Below are positions 48,225 to 61,004 of a stretch of DNA of 64,000 nucleotides, piece by piece. This DNA is from Sapria himalayana (taxonomy: Eukaryota > Streptophyta > Magnoliopsida > Malpighiales > Rafflesiaceae): positions 497,501-561,500 of the forward strand of contig JAREIK010012127.1 of assembly GCA_029783825.1 (NCBI GenBank), read 5' to 3'. The first letter of the stretch is position 1. Every line of letters begins with the position of its first letter. The notes under the pieces were generated by a model, which did not search any database, had not been told where the DNA came from, and saw only the letters and a list, made by a program, of their open reading frames with translations. Made by a program: the position numbers and the translations under genes.

Positions 48225-48290
48225 GTTATATAGAGTGGGTAAGCTGGGATGGAATTGATGAGCAGGGGCCCAACAGAGTATTTATGTGAA
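48225..48290 (-). promoter_or_regulatory. GST core promoter candidates
   Basis: Two TATA-like boxes on the minus strand. CTATATAAC (48,225-48,233) is only 33-41 bases before the ATG and would leave almost no 5' leader. ATAAATA (48,279-48,285) would allow a leader of roughly 50-60 nt and is the more ordinary choice. Between them is GTTGGGCCCC (48,263-48,272), containing a TGGGCC word of the plant site II type. No experimental support. Confidence 0.4.
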
Positions 48291-48299
48291 TGCTTTTTC

Positions 48300-48915
48300 A
48301 TCTAATCTATAAGTACGTCACGACTGATAAGCATACGATGAATCTTCTAGCTAGCAGTTGTAGTCGAATTAATTTTATTGGTACAGAATAAAAATATCTA
48401 TGGTTGTATCTCTCAAAAAACGTTGTAGCCAACCATTCACCAGGAGATATTATTTATTAGTTTTTCAGATTTTTGCATACCTACCCAATTAAAAGAAAGA
48501 AAAATCTTTAAATATAATATCTGAATTCTGGAAACTGTTAAACTTAAATAGTGTTTTACTCGTTAAACTTAAACAGTTAAACTATAAATAATGTATATGT
48601 ATGTGTATACACACACACACACACACACACACACAATAATATATTTATTATATGTTATGGTTTAAACAAATTATATATATCTAAATAGTTTAACATATAC
48701 ATACATCTATATTGTTTTACCATATAAAATAATAAAATATATATGTTGTAGTTTAAAATGATTACATATAAGTTTATATATATATATATATATATAACTT
48801 ATATGTAATCATTTTTAAACTATAATATATATTGTATACGGAAAATAATATATGTGTGTGTGTGTGTTTAGCGTTTAATATATACATAAATATATATTGT
48901 TTGCCATAAACAAAA
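48300..48915. other. GST upstream spacer with microsatellites and a palindrome
   Basis: Presumed distal promoter of GST, then low-complexity DNA. (CA)n is at 48,609-48,635, (TG)n at 48,853-48,868. A near-perfect 70-bp palindrome lies at 48,751-48,820 (GTTTAAAATGATTACATATA against its complement, AT-rich centre). No gene. Confidence 0.75.
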
Positions 48916-49637
48916 CACTGCAAGAAAAATTATTAACATAAATGTTAGAATCTATTTCTGATTCCGTCATGATGGGTGAATAGCGATATATTAAGAAATG
49001 GAGTAACTCTGTTTCTATAATTCTCCACACTAAATTTTTAGAAACAGAACACATAATGACATTTTATTAATAGTGACGAGGAAAATTATGTCGCTAAATA
49101 TTGCGATGGCAAAAGGATCGTGGATCCCGTCCTTAATTTTGTGACGAAATCATTAGAAATAAATTATATTTTTCTAAAAAAAGCGATTGATCAATAAAAA
49201 CATGCATGACTTCGTTTCTATTTAAAAGCATATTTAGAAATAGAAAAATCAATTTCTATTATCTGAAACAAGTACAAGTAGTATTTATGTGGTATCTATA
49301 TGATGTATAATATATAAATTATATACATAAACTATAAGATTTGCAACCAAATAAGCACATCTAAGTATTATTTATTAAATAACACTTACATATCATCCAT
49401 CATAAGATAAAATGTCAGATAACAAAATAAATGTTTATAAATTTCAATAAATATTTTATAACAAAAATTAAAAAACCTTTAACACAAAAATGATTAATTC
49501 GGATCAAAAACAAATGATATAAAAAATTAATAACACATCACAAACAATTATGAGTCATTCTCCTTGAGAGTATTGTCCTTTGGAGATTTGATTTGATCCT
49601 CTTCATAATGATGAAAAATAATGATGTCTCTTCAAAC

Positions 49638-50143
49638 TTTGTTGGGTAATCGCTCTTCCACGGGTAGTGAGATTAAGAACAAAAAATACAGAAACAACAC
49701 AGAAACGAGCAATATATATATATATCCCAATCCACAAACATCCACGACAGAATCAAAACGAGAAAAACAACACAGCAAATAACGTGGTTCGCTAGTCGCT
49801 CAGTACGACTAGCTACCTCCACCAGAAAACACTTATGTGTTACAGATTAAAACCATGAAATGTATGTCTTACAGTATGCAGCACGGCAGTCGCGAAAAAT
49901 TGCGCAGAGAGAGAGGAGAAGAGACGATGAATAGTTCAACCGGGTCAAAAAACAGTTACCCGAAAAATAAATACAAATGTTTTTATACATAAAATAAATA
50001 GCCGGTTCATTTAACCGAAGCGGGTCGGATCATGGACCGGGCCAGGCTCTGCTCTAAAAATTTCGGCCCGCTGACCAGTCAGCGGGACCTCCGTTATTGT
50101 GCTACTGCTGCATCCCCGAGCTTTTAATATTTCATTTCCTGGA
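49638..50143 (-). mobile_element. Probable solo LTR inserted in the CACTA element
   Basis: About 500 bp of markedly higher GC with clear edges inside AT-rich DNA. On + it starts TGTTGGGTAATCGCTC and ends …GGACTTACA, or TG…CA on either strand. On the minus strand it holds a TATA-like TTATGTATAAAA and CTCTCTCTCTGCGC leader-like sequence, and finishes CCGTGGAAGAGCGATTACCC, AACA, which resembles the 3' end of copia LTRs just before a primer site. No internal gag or pol beside it. A matching 5-bp target duplication was not found, so class is inferred. Confidence 0.5.
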
Positions 50144-50219
50144 CTTACATAAAAATATTAAAACAGATTATTAAGTTAAAACAAATTACATATACAGCAA
50201 ACTTGCACATTATTTTATT

Positions 50220-51370
50220 CATCTTCGAAATTTTTGTTGCATTTCCTCATCTGTTTTAAATCTTTCAGCCTCTCTTTTTTTTTTCAATTTTTCAATTTCA
50301 TTTTACATCTCTTTAATCTTTTGTTTAATCTCCTCATTTTTTATTTGCAATGAATCCTAAATATCTTGCATCTCCTTGGGCAAGCTCTCATCAAACATGT
50401 TATTGTATTTGGAAGATGAAGATGAAAATGAAGAACTCCAAACAGAACATGTATAAAATGTAGATGCATGGGTACTTAGACCATACACTCGTCATTTTTT
50501 TGGCTCAACTCCTATAGTTAAAACGTAAAGATGGGAACCATTAATCTCTTGCACATCTGTAGAAGGATCTGTCAATTTTGAAGCAATTACAATCATATTT
50601 TTTACAACTTCCTATAGTTGTAGAGATACAACATAACTTATCAATTACTATATTAAAAGAAATTTTATACTAGCAAAACAAATTGTCCTCTCCCTGCTAC
50701 AAAATATTTTTTAAAAAAGTATTAATTATATTTAATGAGTTTATAAAAAATAAATCATTAGTTTTTGCAAAAAAATATATTTTATTTTGCATTTTATTTA
50801 CATTCATGCCAAATAATGAATTTAAAATTTTTTTTCTTTTAGTATTTTCAATTATAAAATTAAACTACAAGTACAAAATAAGGTCATATAAATATTATTT
50901 GAACATTTGTCCACAAATGATTCATCCTTCTTTTTATCAATTCACTTGAGTACCTCAAATAAAAATTAGTTTCTATTAAGGTACATCATTCATTATTACA
51001 CATATATTATCCTTTTGATAATAAAAATATAAATAATAACAAAACATAAATGATAGTTATACCAGATCTACTGATTGTTGGTAGGTCACCTTTGAACCTC
51101 GTATATGTTTTGAAGGCCTTGATCCCTCACCTACTTTTTCTGATTCATGATTGTGTGAGACTACCTGATACAAGACCTTGAAGTTCTCACTATTCTCGTA
51201 ATCCCACCACATTATCTGAATACCAATGGGAACACTATTAGGCTTTGCATCATTAACATAATTTTAACTCAATTTGTCAAGCTTGTAATTGTATCTCATA
51301 CTTGCCATATGTTTCCAAGTATCCTTCATGGATACCACCAAATCATTATTTCAATTATATTTTTTCTGTA
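50220..51370 (-). pseudogene. TNPA-like (Transposase_24) remnant of the CACTA element
   Basis: The minus strand at about 51,250-51,060 reads WWDYENSENFKVLYQVV then KHIRGSKVTYQQS. The W…F…(K/R)HT-x-GS pattern is the Transposase_24 (Ptta/En/Spm) domain. About 700 bp on, at 50,440-50,220, it reads a coiled-coil-like KNEEIKQKIKEM, NEIEKLKKKREAERFK and DEEMQQKF with stops, the usual tail of these proteins. Binds subterminal repeats in active relatives. Non-functional here. Confidence 0.72.
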
Positions 51371-52449
51371 AAAACCAAATAAAATAATAATACAATGTAA
51401 TGCATTAATTTTAATAGTATATCATATTATACCAAAATGAAAAACTTGTAGATGAATCAAATATGTAACTCAAATTCTTCCCAATAAAATAAGTTCATAT
51501 TGGGAGGTACTTTGCTCCACTCTATTTCCTTTACAACTAGTTTCTACTTAAATATCTTTTTGATTATATGAGATGCAGAAAAATTAAATTTGTAAGTAAT
51601 TTAAAATCATCACGTACAAATACATATAAACAAAATACACATTTTTTTACGAAGTTAAAATTTACTTTTAATATTATTAATGATAATGTTCAATTAGTAG
51701 TAATATAACACGTTATTATTGTAAAATACATTTTAAAATTGTGATATATTTATTATTTTCATTCACATTTAATTTTATATTTAATTTAAATGAAAAAATA
51801 ATGATAAAGAATGAGTGTAGTAAATTTAAGAAAGCTATGTATTATTTTTTGTCAATTGTGGGGAGAATAAAAATTTTCTCATTGCTTGGTATGCAAATTA
51901 AGGATTGTGAATTTGTTATGAGTTCCGCTGCTGTAGTACCAATGCTTGGGCCTCATAAGATATGTTGACCCAAATAATCAGTATCTTCTGGTGAAAAATG
52001 AGACGAAGATGAAATATCTATGGGATTAAATCCATGTATGTCATGATGAGGTGATACCAAATTTCCTTCGTAAGATATTTGTAGGAGAATGTAGTAAGAT
52101 ATTTGTAGTGTTTTTGTCTTTGAATGAATGCATATTTCTTCCTCCATAAACTATTTGTTGATTTTCTCTGCCCCTCCCTACACTCTGAGAACCTCAGACA
52201 CTTGAATGATTACTTTTCATACCTAAATTAAGTTACATAAATATCAAAATATATAGAGGCAATACAAACATTATATGAAATGTCATAATAACATAACTTA
52301 ATGAAAAACACATTAACATTAGAAAAAGGCAATTTATAAATTTAATTTAATATCCACTTTTTAATAATTACAAAATAAGAATGAGAAAATAACAAGGCAA
52401 CCACTCAATTTCTAGTCATCATCAAAACTTTCTAAAAAATCATCTTTAT

Positions 52450-55400
52450 TTACATATTCATCATCATCTGATTCTACATATAATTATTCCTCATTATCTT
52501 CTTCAACATTGTCAACATCAATCAATATCCAAATAATTTCGACCTACACCAAGTAAAGTTAAAAGGTCACCATTTATCGCACGAATGATTGAATGAACTT
52601 CCACATTATTCTCTTGAAATGTTGATACACTCAACGGAGTGACCATAACATCCTTTTTAAAAATTTCAATAGCTGGTCTGGGTTTATTTTACATTTTGCC
52701 CACCAGTGACATGAATTTCTTTTTTGTGGTTGGATGCATGGTATAGCACACTTGTTCAGCTTGTACCACACAAAAAAGTATTCATACTTACTATAAAATT
52801 TATTATGGTGCACATCAAAAAGGACGTATTGTTGATGAATTCTAATACATATATTTAAAATTGATCAAATCATTCACACTTAAACAGAACAAACTTTTTA
52901 ATTGGTAAAACAAGATACTTAACATATAGAATTTTAATTAATGAATCATGAAAATCAGGTATACATGCAATATAGTAAGATCCTTTGATGCAAAGACCAC
53001 TGTTCATTATAGCTCTATTTATATTATGTTTCAAAGTGTGAAATTTGTATCCATTTACATAATATATGGAATACGTCGATAAACATCATAATGTTTCTTT
53101 TGCAAGATCATTCATTTGTTTATTACATATATTTGATGAAGAAAATTGTACCAACAAAATAATAAAGGACAAATTCATACACATATAATATTACAAGTAA
53201 TTATTTTGAACCATGAATGATAAGTTATATACTGACATATTTTTCAAACCAATTTGCAAAATCATTTTTAAGCTTTGTAATAATTGATTCGTTATCAATT
53301 TGAGGTTTTCTTTACCTTAATTCCTTGCCAGATATTCTTCAAAAACAAAATTGAAGATAATTTGATTAATTAAAATATTATATCACATACAATGACAAAA
53401 AATGAGAATATGAAATTATTATAATTTTTTTTAGTATAAGGTATAACTTCCTAATAGTTCAACAAAATGTATATATGGTCAGCATGATACTCTAAGTCAT
53501 TCAAAAAATATCTCGATGTTGCTTTACCATATGATCTACTCTCTTGTAGAAAAATAGAAAGCATATTATTTTCATATGATTCATCTCCCATACTATATAC
53601 ATTCTTTCGTGACAATATTTTATTACGATTATACAATTGTAATAGAACGTAGAGTGCACAAAATGCAGAAGCCTTTTCAACCAAGTAGTCATTACATATT
53701 GATCCTTCAACATTAGCTGTATTTCAAATATTATTTTTTAATTTTCTAAGATATCTCTAATTATTATATTAAAAAAAAATAATTGTCAATTAAATTAAAA
53801 TTTTTATATTACCAAATGAAAAATATATTACCTCTCAAATTGATACATCCATTTGTATTGCATAGAACCTGCTATCATGGATTCATAAAATAAGTGGACT
53901 GGAATATGTTCCATTGAATTGAAGAAGCTTGGAGGAAAGATATGCTCAAGTTTTAATAAAATATTTCATACGACATTACAAGTAAGATTCTAAAAGAAAA
54001 TACTTAATTTAGTCAATACTTTCCAAACATTTTATGGAAATAATTCACGAAATACTATGGGTATTAGTCTCTACATGAACACATGACAATTATGACTTTC
54101 CATTCCAAATAATTTATGCTTCTTCATATCAACACATCTTCTCATGTTAGATGCATATCTGTTAGAGAACCTTAGCTACATCAGCCATTTGCATAAAGAT
54201 TCCTTTGCATCCTTTAAAGACTATAACAAGTCTTAGAAAATTTATTTGTTATCTAACTCTGGACGTGAACATAACTCTTTCAATTCTTTTCTTTCCACAT
54301 TCCACATTCATTATAGTATTAAAAATATTATCAAAAATACTTTTCTAAATACCCATCACATCTAAGTTGTGTCTAATAAGATTTGTTTTGAAATATGACA
54401 AATCCCAAAAGATACTTTTTTTCTTCCAACCACACTGATAAATCTTTGAAATTTGTGTATTGAGGCAATTTACATTAACATCCATAACACTTTTGAACCA
54501 ATACATTTAAATTACTTCTAATATCTCATCACTTGACCTAAAGGGTGATGCACTTGTAATGACTTTATTGCCTTTCTAAAATGCATCAATATTTATCCCA
54601 AATGGATGTTCCACATGTTAGAATTTTTGATGATTATCAAAAATAAAAATTCTTTCCTCCTTTGCTCAAATAAAATGCATATAAGTCATTAATGCAATAT
54701 AAAGACAAGCTAATTTCTTTGTAGTGCTTCATCTAGATAACATTGAAATGCATGAAAGTCACTTATATTTCTTATTAGTGCTACTCGTATTTTAAAGTTC
54801 TGGTTTCTAGATATATCATATATTTTGACACCATCCTCTCATAATTTTTTGAGCTCTACTATAAGGGGATATAGAAAAATATTCAATTTGTCTTTTGAAT
54901 TTTTCTCAGACTAGGCACGATAACACACAAAAATATGTATTTATCTTTCATGCATATCTATGATGGTAAATTATAAGGTGTAATAATAATAATAATCCAT
55001 AAAGAGTATTATTGTCATGTTTGAACAAATGGCTAAAATCCATCTCCTAATGTAACATTTCTAATTTCATATGTAATTGATGGATGATAATCATCAAAAT
55101 GTTTCCAAGAAGGAGAATATCTGAGCAATACCACATCATGCCATCTTCAATAACCTAATTTTTGTCATATCATTAGTAGTAGCATCATATGCAAATAATC
55201 TTTGTAGATGAGGAGTCAATGGAAAATAATACATCTTGTGAAAATTTTTTTTTATTTCCTTTTACATGTATATCTTTTGTATCAAGGATAGTTACAAAAA
55301 TTACATACAATTACTTTACACTCTATGCCCCTATATATCATGCAACCATTAATGCAATAATATATTTTTTCTACTAGCAAACCCAAACTCGTTTTAACAT

Positions 55401-55700
55401 CTTTGTTCCATAAACTCTATTTGTAATTATGTTATTTTTTGGTAACAATTTGGATAAAAACTAATATATTTCATCATAATATCTTTCTAAAAAATGATAT
55501 TTTGACTATAAATTATTTGTCTAGTTACTACAGATAACTTGGAGTAGTCATATAGATTACCTTCCCAAACCTCTTCTTTTGAGGCCTTTAGCACTTTAAA
55601 AAATTATTTTGCTGATAATATTGAGATTTCATCGGTGATATCTGAATTTAATGAAGGACCAATAATATTATTCAAAATTTTTTCAGATGCATTGTTGGGA
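52450..55700 (-). pseudogene. TNP2-like CACTA transposase remnant
   Basis: Read on the minus strand from right to left. About 55,190-55,030: RLFAYDATTNDMT, then LRHPADS-like and DGF-like sequence. 54,890-54,700: PLIVELKKL, EDGVKIYDISRNQNFKIRVA, ISDFHAFQC (Transposase_21). 54,130-54,000: KHKLFGMESHNCHVFM, RLIPIVFRELFP. 53,960-53,830: LEHIFPPSFFNSMEHIPVHL, YKWMYQFER. 53,720-53,640: EGSICNDYLVEKASAF. 52,790-52,560: AEQVCYTMHPTTKKKFMSL, a DUF4216-like end. The order is that of TNP2 proteins. Many stops and frameshifts; the short open frames at 52,631-52,813 and 53,451-53,713 are parts or shadows of it. Confidence 0.9.
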
Positions 55701-56070
55701 TTAGAAAATTCGATTACAATAGATGAATCAACATTTCAAAGTATATTATGCTTAGTTATTTGTGAGACAACTATTTTCTTGTGTTTATACTAAACATAAT
55801 AGTCGCTAACAAATCTATTTTTTACAAGATGATATCGTTCTATGTCAACATCGTAGAAACTCTAATTTTGACATTTAAGAGCATTACATGGGCATTTTAT
55901 TTTTATTTCATCCATAAATTCAGACTATTTTTCCGTGAAAGTAATAAATTATACAATCTCATTTACAAATTCATCAATTAAAAACCCATCTTTCTGTCTT
56001 TCATTCATCTATTAATGATAATGTCATTTAATGTTTTCTATTCATATAACACAACTTTAATATTTATGGA

Positions 56071-56107
<37 letters not shown>

Positions 56108-57275
56108 TGTAATAAAGGTGTAGTAAAATTTTTATGAAATTGCATAAATAAAACAAATAACTTGTAGTAAAATAAGTATTAGATAATTTTGGATCAAAAT
56201 TAGAAATGACAAGTTGTTCCAATGTAATTTTGTCAATTCGTTACATTTAACTATTCTAATTACATACCTTGTTTATATTTTTTTTCATTATTATTGTTAT
56301 TAAAAATAAACATTTAGTAATTATTTTAATAATTATACATTATTTATTGTTAAAATTACTCCATTAATATGAGTTATTCAATTTTGAAATTATTAAATAT
56401 CATTTACTACTAATAAGGAAAGTAAACACAATATAAATTTGGTGATATTAACAATAGGTCAATAACAAAATACACAAAACTATCAAAAATCAATTAGGTT
56501 ACAAAAAATTTTTAGATATAAAAGCATAAGTAAAAATGTACAAAAAAATGTAAAAAAAACTATAAATAATTTATAATTTATCTATTATACTTATAATTAT
56601 TTGGCAAAACAATCAGATAGAACCCAACATAAATGTTAAAAATGGAAAGAAATTATAAGTAACATGAAAATAAACACATGGAGGTATTCTTGAATATAAA
56701 ACATATGGAATATAAAAAAAACAAAATTTCATACCTCATTACAAATAAAAATCACGTCGAACAAAATATGGAGGATAGACAATCCAAACATGAATAGAAT
56801 GAAATTACAAAAAAAAAACCAAAAAGTCCCAAAAATCCTAAGAATACTTTGAAGTTTTAAAGTGTTTAAAAAAATTAATTATCATATTTTAGTGATGAAA
56901 TTTAATTGCATCACTAAAAATGCGATGGAATGACTTTCCGTCACACAATCATTTAAATTTACATATCGACGAATTTAATATCCCTCGCAAAAATAGATAT
57001 GGATACGATTACCATTTCTGATTATAAAGGGATACAAATATTATTAATGCTAAATTCCATGCAAGCATATTTGCTTCTCACTTTGTGGATCATTTAGTGA
57101 ATGAATAAAAAACTCAAAATTTTCCATAGCAAAATAGCAAAGAAAATTTTGAACATTTTAGTTTTTTTATGGTTTCCTTTATTTTGTTTCTAATCTATTT
57201 CAAATCCATTCTTAATTTTTGAAATGGATTTGGATAATTCCATTTTATATTTCTAAATAGTTTATTTCTTGTAAT

Positions 57276-58700
57276 GATATATGTTATCGTTTAAAAATGA
57301 TTAGAAATAACATTACACACACGCACACATGTATAGTTTTAAAATACATAGTATATGCTGTATATAATTTGTTTTGATTATCTGTTTTCTATAACCGAAT
57401 ATATTTCTATTTTAACATTTTCATGTAAGTGAAAATCATAACCGTGGCTTTGTTGGATTGTAGTTGTGGATATATATATATATATATATATATCATTTGC
57501 TGTATTTTTGTTGTTTTCTTCTTCTAAATCTATGAAATCATAAACTTGGAAACATAATTGTCTATATATATTGATGTATAAATATTTAGTTTAAAACTAT
57601 AAAGAACAATTTGCATTTAACATATTGTATTTATACTTTTTATGAATTGTATTTTCGAAAAGATTTATTTAAATTGAAAATATGGTTTGAGTTTAACAAT
57701 GTTTTGGTTATTATATATTTATATTTAAAGAATTTTCTTTTGTTTAATTATGTGACAAGGGCAAATTTGGAAAAACAAAAAAAAACCTCATGGACTCTTT
57801 GGCTAATTTTTTTATGAGAGAGGCCTATATATTAACATTTTTATTTTGTATCGCCTAAACATAATTTTTTCGTAAAATTACAATTTTTATGTTTTTGTGA
57901 AATGTTTAATTTTTTTTATAAACATACCCAAAACATAATTTTTTTATTAAATATATCATCAAACATAGATATCTGTATATGTGTATCTATTAATACACAT
58001 ATACAGATATCTATGTTTGATGATATATATATATATATATATATATATTATCACTATAAATTTCATGGTCCTCTATTCTTTAAATTATGTTTTTTAATGA
58101 AGTGAAGGGTACAATTATCACTACAATTGATAGAGCACTAAAACTTAAATAGTTTTGGCTTTGTGCACAATCTTTTTTTTTTAAATGATACTTAATTCAT
58201 AAATATTTTGGTTTTACTATACCAGAACCTAATTGTCTATTCTTTAAATTTCCATGAATTTCTGATGACACATTGGATAACACCCATCAATACGTTGAAT
58301 GTCACTAGGTTCGATTCATGCCTATTTGATAATTGCACTTGTGAACTTGTGTAGATTCAAACATATCTTAACTTGAAACTTGGAGATTACTTACACTCCT
58401 CATTTGAAACATACAATGAAGAGTGACAACCAATAAAAGATGGTTCCCACAATGAACGCCAATGTTAAATTGAAATTTCAATTTTAATTGGTCTTTGCTC
58501 ATGTTATAACTAGATAGCAAGGATCATTTATGTTAGGATAAGTTAGGATAAACTAAGATAACTAATATTTATAAAAATTTTCATAATGACACATTTAAAA
58601 AATGTGGTAGGTCAAGTTTCACATCTTCCCACATCGACCCTTTCTTTTTGGGGAGAATTATGTTTTGGTGTGCTCTCACAAAATAATTGAAAAACATGAA
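57276..58700. other. AT-rich DNA without recognisable genes
   Basis: Frames of 60-70 codons (57,611-57,817; 57,902-58,105) are Phe/Ile/Tyr-rich with no domain and look random. (AT)n runs at 57,471-57,493 and 58,022-58,048. Near 58,590-58,640 CACATCTTCCCACATCGACC resembles words common in plant LTR/TRIM elements, but no element can be bounded. A tRNA-like B box at 58,308 is discussed under rejected items. Confidence 0.6.
57951..58028. other. Perfect 36-bp hairpin with 6-nt loop
   Basis: The arm 57,951-57,986 (starts ATATATCATCAAACATAGAT) and the arm 57,993-58,028 are exact complements over 36 bases, with loop CTATTA. The right arm runs on into (AT)n. AT-rich but not simple repeat in the stem middle (ACATAGATATCTGTATATGT). 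It could extrude a cruciform or, if transcribed, fold as a small-RNA precursor; neither is shown. Confidence 0.95.
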
Positions 58701-60403
58701 CTAAATTTTTAATATTTTAAAAAAGTGCACCAAACTCCTAACTAATTGATTTTTGGTGCACTCAAATAACGTAATACCAAAATATCATTAGCTAACTTTC
58801 TAAATATTTAATTAATTATTTATTATTTATCTTCTAATCTCCACTTGCCCCTCCCCCATTACTTGCCTCTCTCCCCTCACCCTTCTTCCCTCTTCCCTCG
58901 CCCCTACCCTATAACTCAAATAGAGCTCCATGGAGCTCCCTATACAAGTTATAGGAGCTCAATGAGCTCTCGTCGAGTTCCATGGAGCTCAATGAGGAGC
59001 TCCATGGAGCTCGTGGTCGAGCTCTATTGGACCTCCCTCTAGCTCCTGTTGGAGCTAAGTAGAAAATGATTTATAAAACCAAAACACTCCTCATATTTAG
59101 AAGGTGTAGAAAAAATTTTAGTGAAAGAGTTGACGAAACTAGATGTAATTGCCTTCTTATTTATCCAAGAAGGTGTGATTAATAGCATCTTCACCAAGAA
59201 AATGGGATTTGTTAAAGCTAGATTGGCATTGGACATGCGATAAAAGGAGTTCTAATTAGCTATTTTATAGAATACCTCCAACCTCACAAACCTTAGTCCC
59301 TATACAACCCATGGAATTAATGAGTCACTCGATGTTTACTAATTTGTTATGGTTCTAAAACTTATCATTAATGACAAAATCCCAAAAGCTCATTAGACTA
59401 TTATTTTATCTAATGGAGATCCATAATTATTTGAGTCATACACGTAGTAAATATGAATATAAATCTAGATATCAATTTCATAGTGATAGTGTGAGTAGTT
59501 TGACTAATCAATAATGAACTAACTAGCACTCCAGTTGAGTAGATAAAATAGGGTTTTAAAAAGAAAGACTCTATAATTGACTTACTTTCTTATCTATAAT
59601 GATTTTTTTTAGTATTGAGATAATATTATGCTCAACTATTAGACAAATGATAGATTTATGTGAAATTGCCATTTGCCTTTTTAGCATACAAGCATGTCAT
59701 CCCTCTTGACTATTATTATCAAGGATGTTCTCATTGTAGTCGTGCTTTGGCATTTTACAATAAAATCATACTTGTTATTTTTCTAGGTCATTTACATGGC
59801 TATTCATTTTAGGCAATACAACATATATCCTTGATGACTACTTTGAGTATGCATTTCTATCATTTGACCTTTAAATTTATAAAACATAAGAAATAATATT
59901 GTAATAATTATATTTATACTTTTTCCTTCATAGGCATCATAATCATATTAATTAACATACATTTCCTAAGAATATACTCTATAGAAATCATCCAAGAAAA
60001 AATAATTCATAAAGTTGTCACCACATTATAAAATACCTTAACTTATATGTATCTCATAATTTTGCATCATTATTCATCATATCTAACAAAAGAGTCTCGC
60101 ACTATGGTGGAATAAGTACATTGGGTATGCAACATAACCCATATAATATTTGAATGTTAGTTCTTTTAGAATATACATAATAAAAATGGTCATTAATTTA
60201 TCTATTCTTTTAGTCTAAAAAGTTTAATACTCATATCAAGTAAACTTACATAAATTTTGAGTTTCCATATATGTGATCATCTCATGGGATAAGATTATAA
60301 GAAAAATGTCTTTCTCTGGATAGAATATCTTGAGTGTATTTCATGACAAATATATCATCTTATGACTTGTCTAACACAAATAATCCATATTTGTGTGGAA
60401 ACC
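58701..60403. other. Anonymous DNA between the hairpin region and the purine tract
   Basis: No supported gene. The CT-rich stretch at 58,845-58,910 opens a 65-codon frame with no domain. 59,039-59,236 on the minus strand is a 65-codon frame without recognisable motif. From 59,250 on only short AT-rich frames. Confidence 0.6.
58923..59012. repeat. Cluster of GAGCTCCATGGAGCTC palindromes
   Basis: Two perfect copies of the 16-bp palindrome GAGCTCCATGGAGCTC (58,923-58,938 and 58,997-59,012) and one with a single change (58,975-58,990). GAGCT words recur throughout 58,920-59,055, in both orientations by symmetry. No gene context. Confidence 0.95.
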
Positions 60404-60972
60404 TAAGAAGAGGAGGATGAAGAGGAGAAGAAAAAGTGAAAGAAAAAGAAAAACATAAGAAGAAGAAGAAGATAAAAAGGAGGAAGTGAAAGATTAAGAA
60501 GAAGATGATGATGATAAAAAGGAGGAAGCAAAAGATTAAGAAGAAGAAGAAGAAGAGTAGAAGAAGAAGAAGAAGAAGAGTAGAAGAAGAAGAAGAAGAA
60601 GAAGAAGAAGAGTAGAAGAAGAAGAATAAGAATAAGAAGAAGAAGAAGAAGAAGAAGAGTAGAAGAAGAATAAGAATAAGAATAAGAAGAAGAGTAGAAG
60701 AAGAAGAAAAAAAAAAAAAGAAGAGTAGAAGAAGAAGAAAAAAAAAAGAAGAGTAGAAGAAAAAGAAGAAGAATAAGAAGAAGAGTAGAAGAAGAAGAAG
60801 AAGAAGAAGAAGAAGAAGAAGAGTAGAAGAAAAAGAAGAGTAGAAGAAGAATAAGAAGAAGAAGAAGAAGAAGAAGAGTATGCGAATAAGAAGAAGAAAA
60901 GAATAAGAAGAGTAGGCGAAGAAGAAGAAGAAAAGAAGAAGAAGAGTAGTAGTAGTAGAAGAAGAAGAAGAA

Positions 60973-61004
<32 letters not shown>

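Larger units (their letters stand above)
48916..57275 (-). mobile_element. Degenerate CACTA (CMC/EnSpm) transposon, ~8.36 kb
   Basis: Ends: CACTGCAAGAAA at 48,916, and TTTCTTGTAATG closing at 57,275 (complement CATTACAAGAAA), 10 of 12 matching. Just inside both ends GCGAT-, CGTCA(C/T)- and TTTCTGATT-like words recur, as in CACTA subterminal arrays (48,950-49,210; 56,890-57,050). Inside, on the minus strand and in the usual order, are a TNP2-type transposase remnant and a TNPA/Transposase_24-like remnant. The 3-bp flanks (AAA, ATA) do not match exactly. Everything is decayed. A GC-rich insert near 49.6-50.1 kb is treated separately. Confidence 0.85.

Noticed and set aside
58255..58330. tRNA gene or tRNA-derived SINE suggested by GGTTCGATTC at 58,308
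   Set aside because: Only a B-box-like word. No convincing A box, cloverleaf or A-rich tail could be fitted.
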